Shown: positions 16,811 through 25,798 of the stretch, piece by piece | Layout: the number at the start of each line of letters is the position of its first letter | How positions within the stretch are numbered: the first letter of the stretch is position 1 | Assembly: GCF_900115095.1 (NCBI RefSeq) | Contig: NZ_FOVH01000002.1 | Span: forward strand, 434,001-498,000 | Reading direction: 5' to 3' | DNA: 64,000 nt | Source: Actinomadura madurae | Lineage (GTDB): Bacteria > Actinomycetota > Actinomycetes > Streptosporangiales > Streptosporangiaceae | The notes under the pieces: model-generated | Told to the model about the DNA's origin: nothing | What the model saw: only the letters and a program-made list of their open reading frames with translations | Database searches by the model: none | Made by a program: the position numbers and the translations under genes

Positions 16811-17658
16811 AGGTCGCGGGCGCGCCGATCTCGTGGGGCGTGTGCGAGGTGCCGGGCTGGGGCCACCAGATGAAGCCCGCACGGGTGCTCGCCGAGATGC
16901 GCGACGCCGGCCTCGCCGCGACCGAGCTGGGCCCCGAGGGGTTCCTTCCGGGTGACGCGCAGGAGCGGGACGATCTGCTGGCGTCCCACGGGCTGGGTCT
17001 CGTCGGGGCGTTCGTGCCGCTCGTCCTGCACGATCCCTCGCACGACCCCCTGCCGGCGATAGACCGGGCCCTGGCCGGCGTCGACGGCGTGCTCGTGCTG
17101 GCCGCCGCCACCGGGCTGGACGGGTACGACGAGCGTCCCGTCCTGGACACCAAGGCGTGGTCGACCCTGCTGGCCAACCTGGACGCGATCACCGCGCGGG
17201 CCGCCGCCCGCGGCCGGCTCGCCACGCTTCATCCGCACGTCGGGACGGTCGTGGAGCAGCGTGCGGAGGTGGAGCGCGTGCTCGGCGGATGCAGCGTCCC
17301 GCTGTGCCTCGACACGGGACATCTGCTGGTCGGCGGCACCGATCCGGTGTGGCTGGCGCGGTTCGCGGCGGCGCGCATAGCGCACGTCCACCTGAAGGAC
17401 GTGGACGTGGCGCTCGCCCAGCGGGTGCTCGACGGCGGCGTCACGTACACGAACGCGGTCCGGGACGGTCTGTACCGGCCGCTCGGGGACGGCGACATTG
17501 ACATTCCCGCCATCATCCGCACTCTGGAGGGCGCCGGTTACGGAGGCTGGTGGGTGATGGAACAGGACACCGTCCTGGCCGAGGAGCCCGCGGAGGGCGG
17601 CGGCCCGTTCGACGACGTACGCCGGAGCCTGGACTTCCTCGCCGGGGTGGCCCGATGA
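16807..17658 (+). CDS. iolE: 2-keto-myo-inositol dehydratase-like (IolE/IolH type)
   Basis: A 283-residue TIM-barrel protein of the xylose-isomerase-like/AP endonuclease 2 superfamily. Landmarks are the opening APISWGVCEVPGWGHQM, the metal-binding strand LATLHPHVGTVVE, CLDTGHLLVGGTDP, HVHLKDVD near 190-200, and the terminal WVMEQD. In the pathway it would dehydrate 2-keto-inositol to the diketone used by IolD. IolH/IolI isomerases share the fold, but this is the only such gene in the operon, so IolE is the natural reading. ATGA overlaps join it to iolG and iolC. Confidence 0.82.
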   Translation: MKVAGAPISWGVCEVPGWGHQMKPARVLAEMRDAGLAATELGPEGFLPGDAQERDDLLASHGLGLVGAFVPLVLHDPSHDPLPAIDRALAGVDGVLVLAAATGLDGYDERPVLDTKAWSTLLANLDAITARAAARGRLATLHPHVGTVVEQRAEVERVLGGCSVPLCLDTGHLLVGGTDPVWLARFAAARIAHVHLKDVDVALAQRVLDGGVTYTNAVRDGLYRPLGDGDIDIPAIIRTLEGAGYGGWWVMEQDTVLAEEPAEGGGPFDDVRRSLDFLAGVAR

Positions 17659-18590
17659 CGTTCGACCTCATCACGATGGGACGGGTCAGCGTCGACGTCT
17701 ACCCGGACCAGGTGGGCGTTCCGCTGGAGGACGTCGAGTCGTTCGGGAAGTACCTCGGAGGCAGCCCGACCAACGTCGCCGTGGCCGCGGCCAGGTACGG
17801 GCGCCGCGCCGCGGTCATCACCCGTACCGGAGACGACCCGTTCGGACGGTTCGTCCACAAGACGCTCCAGGGCTACGGCGTGGACGACCGGTTCGTCACG
17901 GCCGTGCCGGGCCTTCCGACGCCACTGGCGTTCTGCGAGATCTTCCCGCCGGACGACTTCCCGCTGTACTTCTACCGCTATCCCAAGGCGCCCGATCTGG
18001 AGATCCGTCCGGACGAGCTGGATCTGGACGCGATCCGTGCGGCGCGCATCGTCTGGGCGACGGTCACGGGTCTCTCCCAGGAGCCCAGCCGCGAGGCGAC
18101 CCTGACCGCGCTGGCCGAGCATCCTGGCCGGACCGTCATCGATCTGGACTACAGGCCGATGCTCTGGCACGATCCGAGCGAGGCGCCGCACTGGGCCGGT
18201 CTCGCGCTGGAACGGGCCTCCGTGGCGGTGGGCAACCTGGACGAGTGCGAGGTCGCCGTGGGGGAGCGGGAGCCGCGTGCCGCCGCCCGCGCGATCCTCG
18301 CCCGCGGCCCGGAGCTCGCCATCGTGAAGAGGGGGCCGGAGGGGGTCCTCGCCGCGACGGCGGACGAGGTGGTCGAGGTGCCGCCGGTCAAGGTCGACGT
18401 CGTCAACGGGCTCGGTGCCGGCGACGCGTTCGGCGGCGCGCTCTGCCACGGCCTGCTCGCCGGATGGGGGCTGCGGCGGCTCGTCGACTTCGCGGGCGCC
18501 GCCGGGGCGATCGTCGCGTCCCGCATCGCCTGCTCCGACGCGATGCCCGGCGAGGACGAGGTCGACCGGCTTCTGGAGGAGGGCCGATGA
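17655..18590 (+). CDS. iolC: 5-dehydro-2-deoxygluconokinase
   Basis: A 311-residue PfkB-family sugar kinase that phosphorylates 2-deoxy-5-keto-gluconate. The N-terminus (FDLITMGRVSVDVYPDQ... FGKYLGGSPTNVAVAAARYG) is characteristic of IolC, and the PfkB signature VNGLGAGDAFGGAL near residues 251-264 holds the catalytic Asp. Length is normal for the kinase alone; no aldolase domain is fused. It overlaps iolE upstream and iolB downstream by four bases each. Confidence 0.93.
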   Translation: MTFDLITMGRVSVDVYPDQVGVPLEDVESFGKYLGGSPTNVAVAAARYGRRAAVITRTGDDPFGRFVHKTLQGYGVDDRFVTAVPGLPTPLAFCEIFPPDDFPLYFYRYPKAPDLEIRPDELDLDAIRAARIVWATVTGLSQEPSREATLTALAEHPGRTVIDLDYRPMLWHDPSEAPHWAGLALERASVAVGNLDECEVAVGEREPRAAARAILARGPELAIVKRGPEGVLAATADEVVEVPPVKVDVVNGLGAGDAFGGALCHGLLAGWGLRRLVDFAGAAGAIVASRIACSDAMPGEDEVDRLLEEGR

Positions 18591-19444
18591 AGTACCACCT
18601 GCCCGCCGGAACGGCCGCCGGGGAGCCGTACGGCCTGGTCGTCACGCCGGAGTCGGCCGGATGGACGTACTCGTCGCTGCGCGTCCTCGACCTGCCGGAC
18701 GGCGGTGCGCACGAGTTCGCCACGGGCGCCTTCGAGACGATCGTCCTGCCGCTGGCCGGGTCGTGCGCGGTCGACTGCGAGGGTGAGCGGTTCGAGCTGC
18801 GGGGGCGGGACGACGTCTTCAGCCGGGTCACCGACTTCGCGTACGTGCCGCGCGACGCGCGGGTGACGCTCCAGGGCCGCGGGCGGTTCGCGCTGGCGGG
18901 CGCCCGCTGCGAGAGCCGGCGCGGACCCCGCTACGGGCCCGCCGAGGACGTTCCGGTGGAACTGCGGGGCGCGGGCGCGGCGAGCCGCCAGGTCAACAAC
19001 TTCGGGACGCCGGAGGGGTTCCCGTTCGCCGAGAAGCTGATCGCGTGCGAGGTGCTGACGCCGGGCGGCTGCTGGTCGTCGTTCCCCCCGCACAAGCACG
19101 ACGAGGAGACGCCGGACGAGGCCGTGCTGGAGGAGATCTACTACTTCGAGGTCGCCCGGGACGGCATGGCCTACCAGCGGGTCTACGGTTCTCCGGGACG
19201 CCCGATCGACGTGCTGGCGGAGGTTCGCGGCGGTGACGCCGTCCTGATCCCGCACGGCTGGCACGGCCCGTCGATGGCCCCGCCGGGGCACGACCTGTAC
19301 TACCTGAACGTGATGGCCGGGCCCTCGCCGGAGCGGGCTTGGCGGATCTGCGACGACCCGGCGCACGCGTGGGTCCGGGACACCTGGGCGGACCAGCCGG
19401 TCGATCCCCGGCTCCCGCTGACATCGGCGGAGGGACGGTCATGA
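18587..19444 (+). CDS. iolB: 5-deoxy-glucuronate isomerase
   Basis: A 285-residue double-cupin enzyme that converts 5-deoxy-glucuronate to 2-deoxy-5-keto-gluconate. Landmarks are the N-terminal cupin, the RQVNNFGTPEGFPFAEKLIACEVLTP linker, and the second cupin with metal ligands in SSFPPHKHDEE... LEEIYYFEV, typical of IolB. The last part, HGWHGPSMAPPGHDLYYLNVMAGP, is also family-typical. Coupled by ATGA overlaps to iolC and iolD. Confidence 0.95.
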   Translation: MKYHLPAGTAAGEPYGLVVTPESAGWTYSSLRVLDLPDGGAHEFATGAFETIVLPLAGSCAVDCEGERFELRGRDDVFSRVTDFAYVPRDARVTLQGRGRFALAGARCESRRGPRYGPAEDVPVELRGAGAASRQVNNFGTPEGFPFAEKLIACEVLTPGGCWSSFPPHKHDEETPDEAVLEEIYYFEVARDGMAYQRVYGSPGRPIDVLAEVRGGDAVLIPHGWHGPSMAPPGHDLYYLNVMAGPSPERAWRICDDPAHAWVRDTWADQPVDPRLPLTSAEGRS

Positions 19445-21306
19445 GGCTCACCGTGGGACAGGCGGTCATCCGCTTCCTGGCGGCGCAGTACAGCGAGCGG
19501 GACGGGGAGCGGCGGCGCTTCTTCGCAGGCTGTTTCGGCATCTTCGGTCATGGCAACGTCGCCGGTCTCGGGCAGGCCCTCCTGGAACAGAGCCTCTTGG
19601 AGGGCGCCGACGACCTCCCCTACTACATGGCGCGCAACGAGCAGGCGATGGTGCATACGGCGTCCGGCTACGCCCGGATGAACGACCGGCTGTCCACGTT
19701 CGCCTGCACGACGTCCATCGGGCCTGGCGCGACGAACATGGTGACCGGGGCGGCGCTCGCGACCGTCAACCGGTTGCCCGTTCTGCTGCTGCCCGGCGAC
19801 ATCTTCGCGTCCCGTACCGCCAACCCGGTTCTGCAGGAGCTCGAAGACGCTCGCTCCTACGACGTCTCCGTCAACGACTGCTTCAAGCCGGTGTCGAAGT
19901 ACTGGGACCGCGTCAACCGTCCGGAGCAGCTTCCCAGCGCGCTGCTGGCGGCGATGCGGGTGCTCACCGATCCGGCGGAGACGGGCGCGGTCACCCTGGC
20001 GCTCCCGCAGGACGTCCAGGCCGAGGCGTACGACTGGCCGGACGAACTGTTCGACCGCCGGGTGTGGCGCATAGGCCGTCCGGTGCCGGAGCCCGCCGCG
20101 CTCGACGAGGCGTCCGCCCTCCTGAACGCCGCGGAACGCCCGCTCATCGTGGCGGGCGGCGGCGCCATCTACTCGGGCGCGACCGGCGACCTCCGCGCGT
20201 TCGCCGAACGCACCGGCATCCCCGTGGCGGAGACGCAGGCGGGCAAGGGCACGCTGCCCTGGGATCACGAATGCTCGGTCGGCGCCATCGGCGCGACGGG
20301 CACCACCGCCGCCAACGCCCTCGCGCGCCGCGCGGACGTGGTGCTCGGGATCGGCACCCGCTACAGCGACTTCACCACCGCGTCCCACAGTCTGTTCGCC
20401 AACCCGGACGTCCGCTTCGTCAACGTCAACGTGGCCCGGTCCGACGCGGTGAAGCTCGCAGGCACGGCCGTGGTTGCCGACGCCAGGGAAGCCGTCCGCG
20501 GCCTCGATGCCGCCCTCGCGGGCTACCGCGTCTCCGAGGCCTACCGTGACGAGGCCAGAACGCTGACGGCCGAATGGAACGCCACGGTCGACCGCGCGTT
20601 TGCACCGCAGAACCGTGAGCTGCTCACTCAGGCGGAGGTCATCGGCGCGGTCAACGATGCCAGTGAGCCGCAGGACGTCGTGGTCTGCGCGGCCGGTTCG
20701 ATGCCAGGGGACCTGCACAAGCTCTGGCGGACGCGCGACCCGAAGGGCTACCACGTCGAGTACGGGTACTCCTGCATGGGCTACGAGATCGCGGGCGGCC
20801 TCGGCGTGAAGATGGCCGCCCCCGACCGAGAGGTGTTCGTCCTCGTCGGGGACGGCTCGTACCTGATGATGGCCCAGGAACTGACGACGGCCGTCGCCGA
20901 GGGCGTCAAGCTCGTCGTCGTCCTCGTCCAGAACCACGGGTTCGCCTCGATCGGCGGCCTGTCGGAGTCGGTCGGCGCGCAGCGGTTCGGCACCGGCCAC
21001 CGCGCCCGCACCCCGACCGGCCTGGACGGCGCCACGCTTCCCGTCGACCTCGCCGCCAACGCCGCCAGCCTCGGCGCGGACGTGATCCGCGCGGCCGCCG
21101 TCGGCGATCTGCGGGACGCGCTCGCCGCCGCCCGCAAGTCCGCCCGGACCACGCTCGTCCACGTCGAGACGGACCCCTTGGCGGCCGCCCCCGGCAGCGC
21201 GGCATGGTGGGACGTCCCGGTCGCGGAGGTGTCGGCGCTGGACTCCACCCGGAAGGCTCGTGCCCGCTATGAGCAGGATCGGCGCATACGCCGCTACCAT
21301 CTGTGA
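19441..21306 (+). CDS. iolD: Trihydroxycyclohexane-1,2-dione acylhydrolase
   Basis: A 621-residue thiamine-diphosphate enzyme that hydrolytically opens the inositol-derived diketone ring to 5-deoxy-glucuronate. It carries the Glu-containing activation motif ARNEQAMVHTASGYARM and the ThDP-binding motif from GDGSYLMMAQ to QNHG near residues 471-500. The opening LTVGQAVIRFLAAQYSERDGE... FAGCFGIFGHGNVAG is diagnostic of IolD. It ends the catabolic block; the ABC importer starts 45 bases later. The pathway genes iolJ (aldolase) and iolA are not in this window. Confidence 0.95.
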   Translation: MRLTVGQAVIRFLAAQYSERDGERRRFFAGCFGIFGHGNVAGLGQALLEQSLLEGADDLPYYMARNEQAMVHTASGYARMNDRLSTFACTTSIGPGATNMVTGAALATVNRLPVLLLPGDIFASRTANPVLQELEDARSYDVSVNDCFKPVSKYWDRVNRPEQLPSALLAAMRVLTDPAETGAVTLALPQDVQAEAYDWPDELFDRRVWRIGRPVPEPAALDEASALLNAAERPLIVAGGGAIYSGATGDLRAFAERTGIPVAETQAGKGTLPWDHECSVGAIGATGTTAANALARRADVVLGIGTRYSDFTTASHSLFANPDVRFVNVNVARSDAVKLAGTAVVADAREAVRGLDAALAGYRVSEAYRDEARTLTAEWNATVDRAFAPQNRELLTQAEVIGAVNDASEPQDVVVCAAGSMPGDLHKLWRTRDPKGYHVEYGYSCMGYEIAGGLGVKMAAPDREVFVLVGDGSYLMMAQELTTAVAEGVKLVVVLVQNHGFASIGGLSESVGAQRFGTGHRARTPTGLDGATLPVDLAANAASLGADVIRAAAVGDLRDALAAARKSARTTLVHVETDPLAAAPGSAAWWDVPVAEVSALDSTRKARARYEQDRRIRRYHL

Positions 21307-21351
21307 TCCACTTCTCTGATCGGCCACTCGGGGAGAAACGGAGAGCATCCG

Positions 21352-22341
21352 ATGAGAGGCGTTTTCGCGCGGGGATCGTCCAAGGGCCTCGCGGTGCTGG
21401 CCGCCGCGGGACTGCTGGCGCTGAGCGCCTGCAGCAGCGAGGGCGGCAAGAAGTCCGAGGAGACGCCCGAGGGCGCCGGTCCGCGGCTGAAGATCGCCAT
21501 GGTCACGCACTCGGGCGCCGGCGACACCTTCTGGGACATCGTGCAGAAGGGCGCCAAGGCCGCCGCCGCCAAGGACAACGTCGAGTTCCTGTACTCGGCC
21601 GACCCGGACGGCGGCAAGCAGGCCCAGCTCGTCCAGGCCGCCATCGACCAGAAGGTCGACGGCATCATCGTCACGCTCGCCAAGCCGGAGGCGATGAAGG
21701 ACGTGCTCGCCCGCGCCACCGCCGCGAAGATCCCGGTCGTGTCGATCAACTCCGGCGCGGCGGAGTCGGCGAAGCTCGGCGCGATCGCGCACTTCGGGCA
21801 GGACGAGTCGATCGCCGGTGAGGCGGCCGGCACCGAGCTGGCGGAGATCGGCGCGAAGAAGGCGCTCTGCGTCATCCACGAGCAGGGCAACGTCGGCCTG
21901 GAGGACCGCTGCGCCGGCGCGAAGAAGACGTTCGGCGGCGACCTGCAGAACCTCTTCGTGCAGGGCACCAACATGCCGGAGGTGAAGTCGTCCATCACCG
22001 CCAAGCTGCAGGCCGACAAGAGCATCGACGGGATCCTGACGCTCGGCGCGCCGTTCGCCGCGACCGCCGTCGACTCGGTGAAGGAGACCGGCAGCAAGGC
22101 CAAGATCGGCACGTTCGACCTGAACAAGGACCTGATCTCCTCGATCACCTCCGGCGCCATCCAGTTCGCCGTCGACCAGCAGCCCTACCTGCAGGGCTAC
22201 GAGGCCGTCGACGAGCTGTGGCTGCTGAAGAACAACGGCAACGTGCTCGGCGGCGGGCGCCCGGTGCTGACCGGTCCCGCGATCGTCACCAAGGAGAACG
22301 CCGCGCAGCTGGAGGCGTTCGCCAACCGGGGGACGCGATGA
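21352..22341 (+). CDS. Sugar/inositol ABC importer, substrate-binding lipoprotein
   Basis: A 329-residue exported binding protein. The signal peptide ends in lipobox LSAC with the acylated Cys at residue 27. The remainder is a periplasmic-binding-protein type 1 fold (Peripla_BP_4, as in ribose and inositol binding proteins): [43 protein letters not shown], and [18 protein letters not shown] precedes the ATG. Location directly after iolD and coupled to a permease and ATPase makes inositol the likely ligand. Confidence 0.88.
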   Translation: MRGVFARGSSKGLAVLAAAGLLALSACSSEGGKKSEETPEGAGPRLKIAMVTHSGAGDTFWDIVQKGAKAAAAKDNVEFLYSADPDGGKQAQLVQAAIDQKVDGIIVTLAKPEAMKDVLARATAAKIPVVSINSGAAESAKLGAIAHFGQDESIAGEAAGTELAEIGAKKALCVIHEQGNVGLEDRCAGAKKTFGGDLQNLFVQGTNMPEVKSSITAKLQADKSIDGILTLGAPFAATAVDSVKETGSKAKIGTFDLNKDLISSITSGAIQFAVDQQPYLQGYEAVDELWLLKNNGNVLGGGRPVLTGPAIVTKENAAQLEAFANRGTR

Positions 22342-23435
22342 CCCAGGCCGTGGCCGGGCCGCCGGTGGCCGGCCCGGACGAGCGCCTGGCCCGGCGGTCG
22401 CCGCTGCGGCGGCTGCTGGGCCGCCCGGAGCTCGGGGCGCTGCTCGGCGCGGTCGCGCTCTTCGTCTTCTTCTCGGTCGTCGCGGACGCGTTCCTGCGGA
22501 CCAGCTCGTTCTCCACCGTCCTGTACGCCAGCTCGACGTTCGGGATCATGGCGGTGGGGGTGTCGCTGCTGATGATCGGCGGCGAGTTCGACCTGTCCGC
22601 CGGGGTGATGGTGACGTCCGCGGCGCTGATCGCGGCGCTGACCGCCTACCAGCTCACGCTCAACGTGTGGGCGGGCGTGGTCATCTCGCTCGTCCTCACG
22701 CTGGCGCTCGGCATGGTGAACGGGGTCCTGTACGTCCGGACGAAGCTGCCGAGCTTCATCATCACGCTCGCCACGTTCTTCATGCTCGCGGGCCTGAACC
22801 TCGGCGTGACGAAGGCGCTCACCGGCAACGTCGCCAGCGACTCAGTCCGCGACATGGACGGGTTCGACAGCGCCCGCGCGGTCTTCGCGTCCGACATCGA
22901 CGTGCCCGGCCTCGCCGCCAAAATGATCTACTGGGCGGACCTCGACCCCCCGGCCTTCCGGGTCAAGATCACGGTGTTCTGGTGGCTGCTGTTCGTTGCC
23001 ATCGCGACCTGGATCCTGCTGCGCACCCGCACCGGCAACTGGATCTTCGCGGCGGGCGGCGCCGCCGGCAGCGCCCGCGCGGTCGGCGTCCCGGTCGCCC
23101 GCGTGAAGATCGGCCTGTTCATGGCCGTCGCGTTCTGCGCCTGGTTCTCCGGGATGCACCTGGTGTTCGCGTTCGCGGCCGTCCAGTCGGGGGAGGGCGT
23201 CGGCAACGAGTTCCTGTACATCATCTGCGCGGTCATCGGCGGCTGCCTGCTGACCGGCGGCTACGGGTCGGCGATCGGCGCGGCGATCGGCGCGTTCATC
23301 TTCGGCATGACGAACAAGGGCATCGTGTACGCCGAGTGGAACCCCGACTGGTTCCGGTTCTTCCTCGGCGCGATGCTGCTGATCGCGACCGTGGTCAATC
23401 TGATCGTGCGGCGCAGAGTGGAGCGGTCGTCATGA
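22338..23435 (+). CDS. Sugar/inositol ABC importer, permease
   Basis: A 365-residue permease of the BPD_transp_2 family (RbsC-like), with about 10 hydrophobic segments. The EAA-like helices include [25 protein letters not shown], the typical RbsC motif with GGxFDLSxG, and [30 protein letters not shown]. The start overlaps the binding-protein stop and the stop overlaps the ATPase start (both ATGA), so the three subunits are made together. Confidence 0.92.
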   Translation: MTQAVAGPPVAGPDERLARRSPLRRLLGRPELGALLGAVALFVFFSVVADAFLRTSSFSTVLYASSTFGIMAVGVSLLMIGGEFDLSAGVMVTSAALIAALTAYQLTLNVWAGVVISLVLTLALGMVNGVLYVRTKLPSFIITLATFFMLAGLNLGVTKALTGNVASDSVRDMDGFDSARAVFASDIDVPGLAAKMIYWADLDPPAFRVKITVFWWLLFVAIATWILLRTRTGNWIFAAGGAAGSARAVGVPVARVKIGLFMAVAFCAWFSGMHLVFAFAAVQSGEGVGNEFLYIICAVIGGCLLTGGYGSAIGAAIGAFIFGMTNKGIVYAEWNPDWFRFFLGAMLLIATVVNLIVRRRVERSS

Positions 23436-24316
23436 CGGACGCGAAGAAGCCCGCGAAGCCCGCGGACGAGCCCGCGAAGCCCGCTGGGGAGGCGCCGCTG
23501 ATCAGGCTGACCCGCGTCGGCAAGAGCTACGGCAACGTCATCGCGCTGCGGGACGTGACCCTGGAGGCGTCCGCCGGCGAGGTCACCTGCGTGCTAGGCG
23601 ACAACGGGGCGGGCAAGTCCACGCTCATCAAGGTCGTCGCCGGGCTGCACCGCCACGACGCCGGCACCTACGAGGTCGAGGGCCGGGCGGTGGCGTTCGG
23701 CTCGCCCCGGGACGCCCTCGACCTCGGCATCGCGACCGTCTACCAGGACCTCGCGGTCGTCCCGCTGATGCCGGTCTGGCGCAACTTCTTCCTCGGCTCG
23801 GAGAAGCGCAAGGGCCTCGGCCGCCTGGACGTGGAGTTCATGCGGTCCACCACCCACGCCGAGATGGCCGCGATGGGCATCGACCTGCGCGACGTCAACC
23901 AGCCCATCGGCACCCTGTCGGGCGGCGAGCGGCAGTGCGTGGCGATCGCCCGCGCCGTCTACTTCGGCGCCAGGGCCCTCGTCCTGGACGAGCCCACCGC
24001 CGCCCTCGGCGTCAAGCAGGCCGGGGTGGTGCTGCGCTACATCGTCCAGGCGCGGGAGCGGGGCCTCGCCGTCGTGTTCATCACCCACAACCCGCACCAC
24101 GCCTACCCGGTCGGCGACCGCTTCCTGATCCTCAACCGGGGCCGGAGCATCGGCTACCACACCAAGGACGAGATCACCCGCGAGGAGCTGACCGGCCTGA
24201 TGGCGGGCGGCGGCGAGCTGGAGGAACTGGCCCACGAACTGGACGCGGCGGGCTCCCGGGCCGCCGCCGGCCGCCTCGCCGAGGAGGCCGAGCACCTGGG
24301 GCTGACCGACGGTTGA
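23432..24316 (+). CDS. Sugar/inositol ABC importer, single-NBD ATPase
   Basis: A 294-residue ABC ATPase. Walker A is GDNGAGKST near residues 57-65, the signature is LSGGERQ, and Walker B is [12 protein letters not shown] lysine/proline repeat ([16 protein letters not shown]) opens the protein. It has one nucleotide-binding domain, whereas RbsA has two, so it should act as a homodimer; single-domain ATPases are known in actinobacterial importers of this class. The C-terminus has a helical acidic tail. It ends the iol transcript. Confidence 0.9.
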   Translation: MTDAKKPAKPADEPAKPAGEAPLIRLTRVGKSYGNVIALRDVTLEASAGEVTCVLGDNGAGKSTLIKVVAGLHRHDAGTYEVEGRAVAFGSPRDALDLGIATVYQDLAVVPLMPVWRNFFLGSEKRKGLGRLDVEFMRSTTHAEMAAMGIDLRDVNQPIGTLSGGERQCVAIARAVYFGARALVLDEPTAALGVKQAGVVLRYIVQARERGLAVVFITHNPHHAYPVGDRFLILNRGRSIGYHTKDEITREELTGLMAGGGELEELAHELDAAGSRAAAGRLAEEAEHLGLTDG

Positions 24317-24407
24317 TCACTCCCGGCGGCGGTGCGCGGGCCGGGGCCCATGTCCTCTTACAGGAAAGGGATCTAGGGTTGGATCCTCGCAACCAGGGAG
24401 TACGCCC

Positions 24408-24431
24408 ATGAGCCTCGCGGGCCGCCGATGA
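24408..24431 (+). CDS. Seven-codon leader ORF overlapping GPH transporter start
   Basis: ATG AGC CTC GCG GGC CGC CGA TGA encodes MSLAGRR. The only good ribosome-binding site in this leader, GGGAG at about 24396-24400, sits seven bases before this mini-ORF rather than before the transporter gene, whose ATG overlaps the mini-ORF stop (ATGA). Ribosomes would reach the transporter by stop-restart coupling. A chance arrangement is possible. Confidence 0.45.
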   Translation: MSLAGRR

Positions 24432-25795
24432 GCACGACCGAGTCGGCGCGGGCGGGCGAGGCGGCGGCCCGCCCCCGCGTCGGCGACCTCACCGGGTACG
24501 CGGCCGGGTCGCTCGGGATGGGGGTGTGGGTCACCGTCCCGGGGCTGCTGCTCCTCTACTTCATGACGCACACGCTCGGCGTTTCCCCGGCGCTCGCCGG
24601 TCTCACCCTGCTGCTGCCGAAGATCCTCGACGCCGTCGTCCACCCGCTCTTCGGGACGCTGTCCGACCGGCGGGCGCGCCGTGCCGGGCACCGCCGCGGC
24701 ATGCTGCGCTGGGGGCTGCTCCTCCCGCTCGCCTGGATCGGGCTGTTCGCCGTCCCGTCCGGCGTGTCGGGCTGGTCGGCGGCGCTGTGGATCGGCGCCT
24801 TCTACATCGCGGGGAACATGCTGTACGCGTGCTTCCAGGTGCCGTACCTGACGACGCCGTCCGACCTGCGGATCGGCTACCACGAGCGCACCCGGGTGTT
24901 CATGTACCGGATGCTGCTGCTGACGGTGGGCCTGCTCGGCGCGGGTGTCGCGGCGCCCGCGCTGGTGTCCGAGGGCGGGCGCGACGACTACGCCCGGATG
25001 GCCGTCCTGCTGGCCGGCGTGCTGGTCGCCACCGGGCTGGTCGCCCTGGTGTACGTCCGGCGGCTGACCGAGCGATGCGGATTCCGGATCCCGGACGGGC
25101 ACGCCCACTCCGTCCTCGACGACCTCCGGATCGCCTGGCGGGACCGCGAATTCCGGACGCTGGTCCTGTCGTACCTGTTCACGAGCATCACCGCGCACCT
25201 GTTCCTCGCGGCGGTGCCCTTCTACACCGAGCACGTCATGGACGACGAGGGGCTGACGGCGGTGTTCATGGGCGCGTTCCTGGTGCCCGCGGCGATCGCC
25301 GGCCCGGTCTGGGCGAAGGTGTCGCGGCGGACCGGCAAGCAGCGCGCCCTCCTGCTGTGCCAGCTCACGTTCGTGGTGGGGCCGCTCGCCCTGTGGCCCG
25401 GCCAGGCGATGGGAGTGCTCCCGACCGTCGCGGTGATCGCCGTGCTGGGCACCGCCTTCGGCGGCCTCCAGCTCTTCGCCTTCTCGCTGATCCCCGACGT
25501 GGTCGCCGCCGCCGAGGAGCGCGGGACGGCCCGCGCGGGCGCCTACACCGGCGTGTGGACCGCGACGGACGCGACCGGCACGGCCATCGGCCCGTACGTG
25601 TACTCCGCCGCCCTCGCCGTAGGCGGTTTCGTGTCCACCACCGAGGGCCGCAGCATCGCCCAGTCGGACTCCGCGCTGCTGGCGCTGCTCATCGGCGTCA
25701 CGCTCATCCCCGCCGCCCTGATGGCCGTCGCCATCGCGTTCCAGAGCCGGTTCACCCTCGACCGGCGGGCCCTCGACGCGCGGATCCCGGCCTGA
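24428..25795 (+). CDS. GPH-family sugar:cation symporter-like MFS
   Basis: A 455-residue membrane protein with about 12 helices, resembling the glycoside-pentoside-hexuronide (MelB-like) family: YAAGSLGMGVWVTVPGLLLLYFMT, LLPKILDAVVHPLFGTLSDR with the D-x-x-x-x-P-x-x-G-x-x-S-D pattern, and a mid-protein acidic loop. Directly downstream of the inositol importer but with its own leader, so it may take up a related sugar or belong to an unrelated pathway. It ends three bases before the convergent HEAT-like gene. Substrate not predictable. Confidence 0.82.
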   Translation: MSTTESARAGEAAARPRVGDLTGYAAGSLGMGVWVTVPGLLLLYFMTHTLGVSPALAGLTLLLPKILDAVVHPLFGTLSDRRARRAGHRRGMLRWGLLLPLAWIGLFAVPSGVSGWSAALWIGAFYIAGNMLYACFQVPYLTTPSDLRIGYHERTRVFMYRMLLLTVGLLGAGVAAPALVSEGGRDDYARMAVLLAGVLVATGLVALVYVRRLTERCGFRIPDGHAHSVLDDLRIAWRDREFRTLVLSYLFTSITAHLFLAAVPFYTEHVMDDEGLTAVFMGAFLVPAAIAGPVWAKVSRRTGKQRALLLCQLTFVVGPLALWPGQAMGVLPTVAVIAVLGTAFGGLQLFAFSLIPDVVAAAEERGTARAGAYTGVWTATDATGTAIGPYVYSAALAVGGFVSTTEGRSIAQSDSALLALLIGVTLIPAALMAVAIAFQSRFTLDRRALDARIPA

Positions 25796-25798
25796 CGG

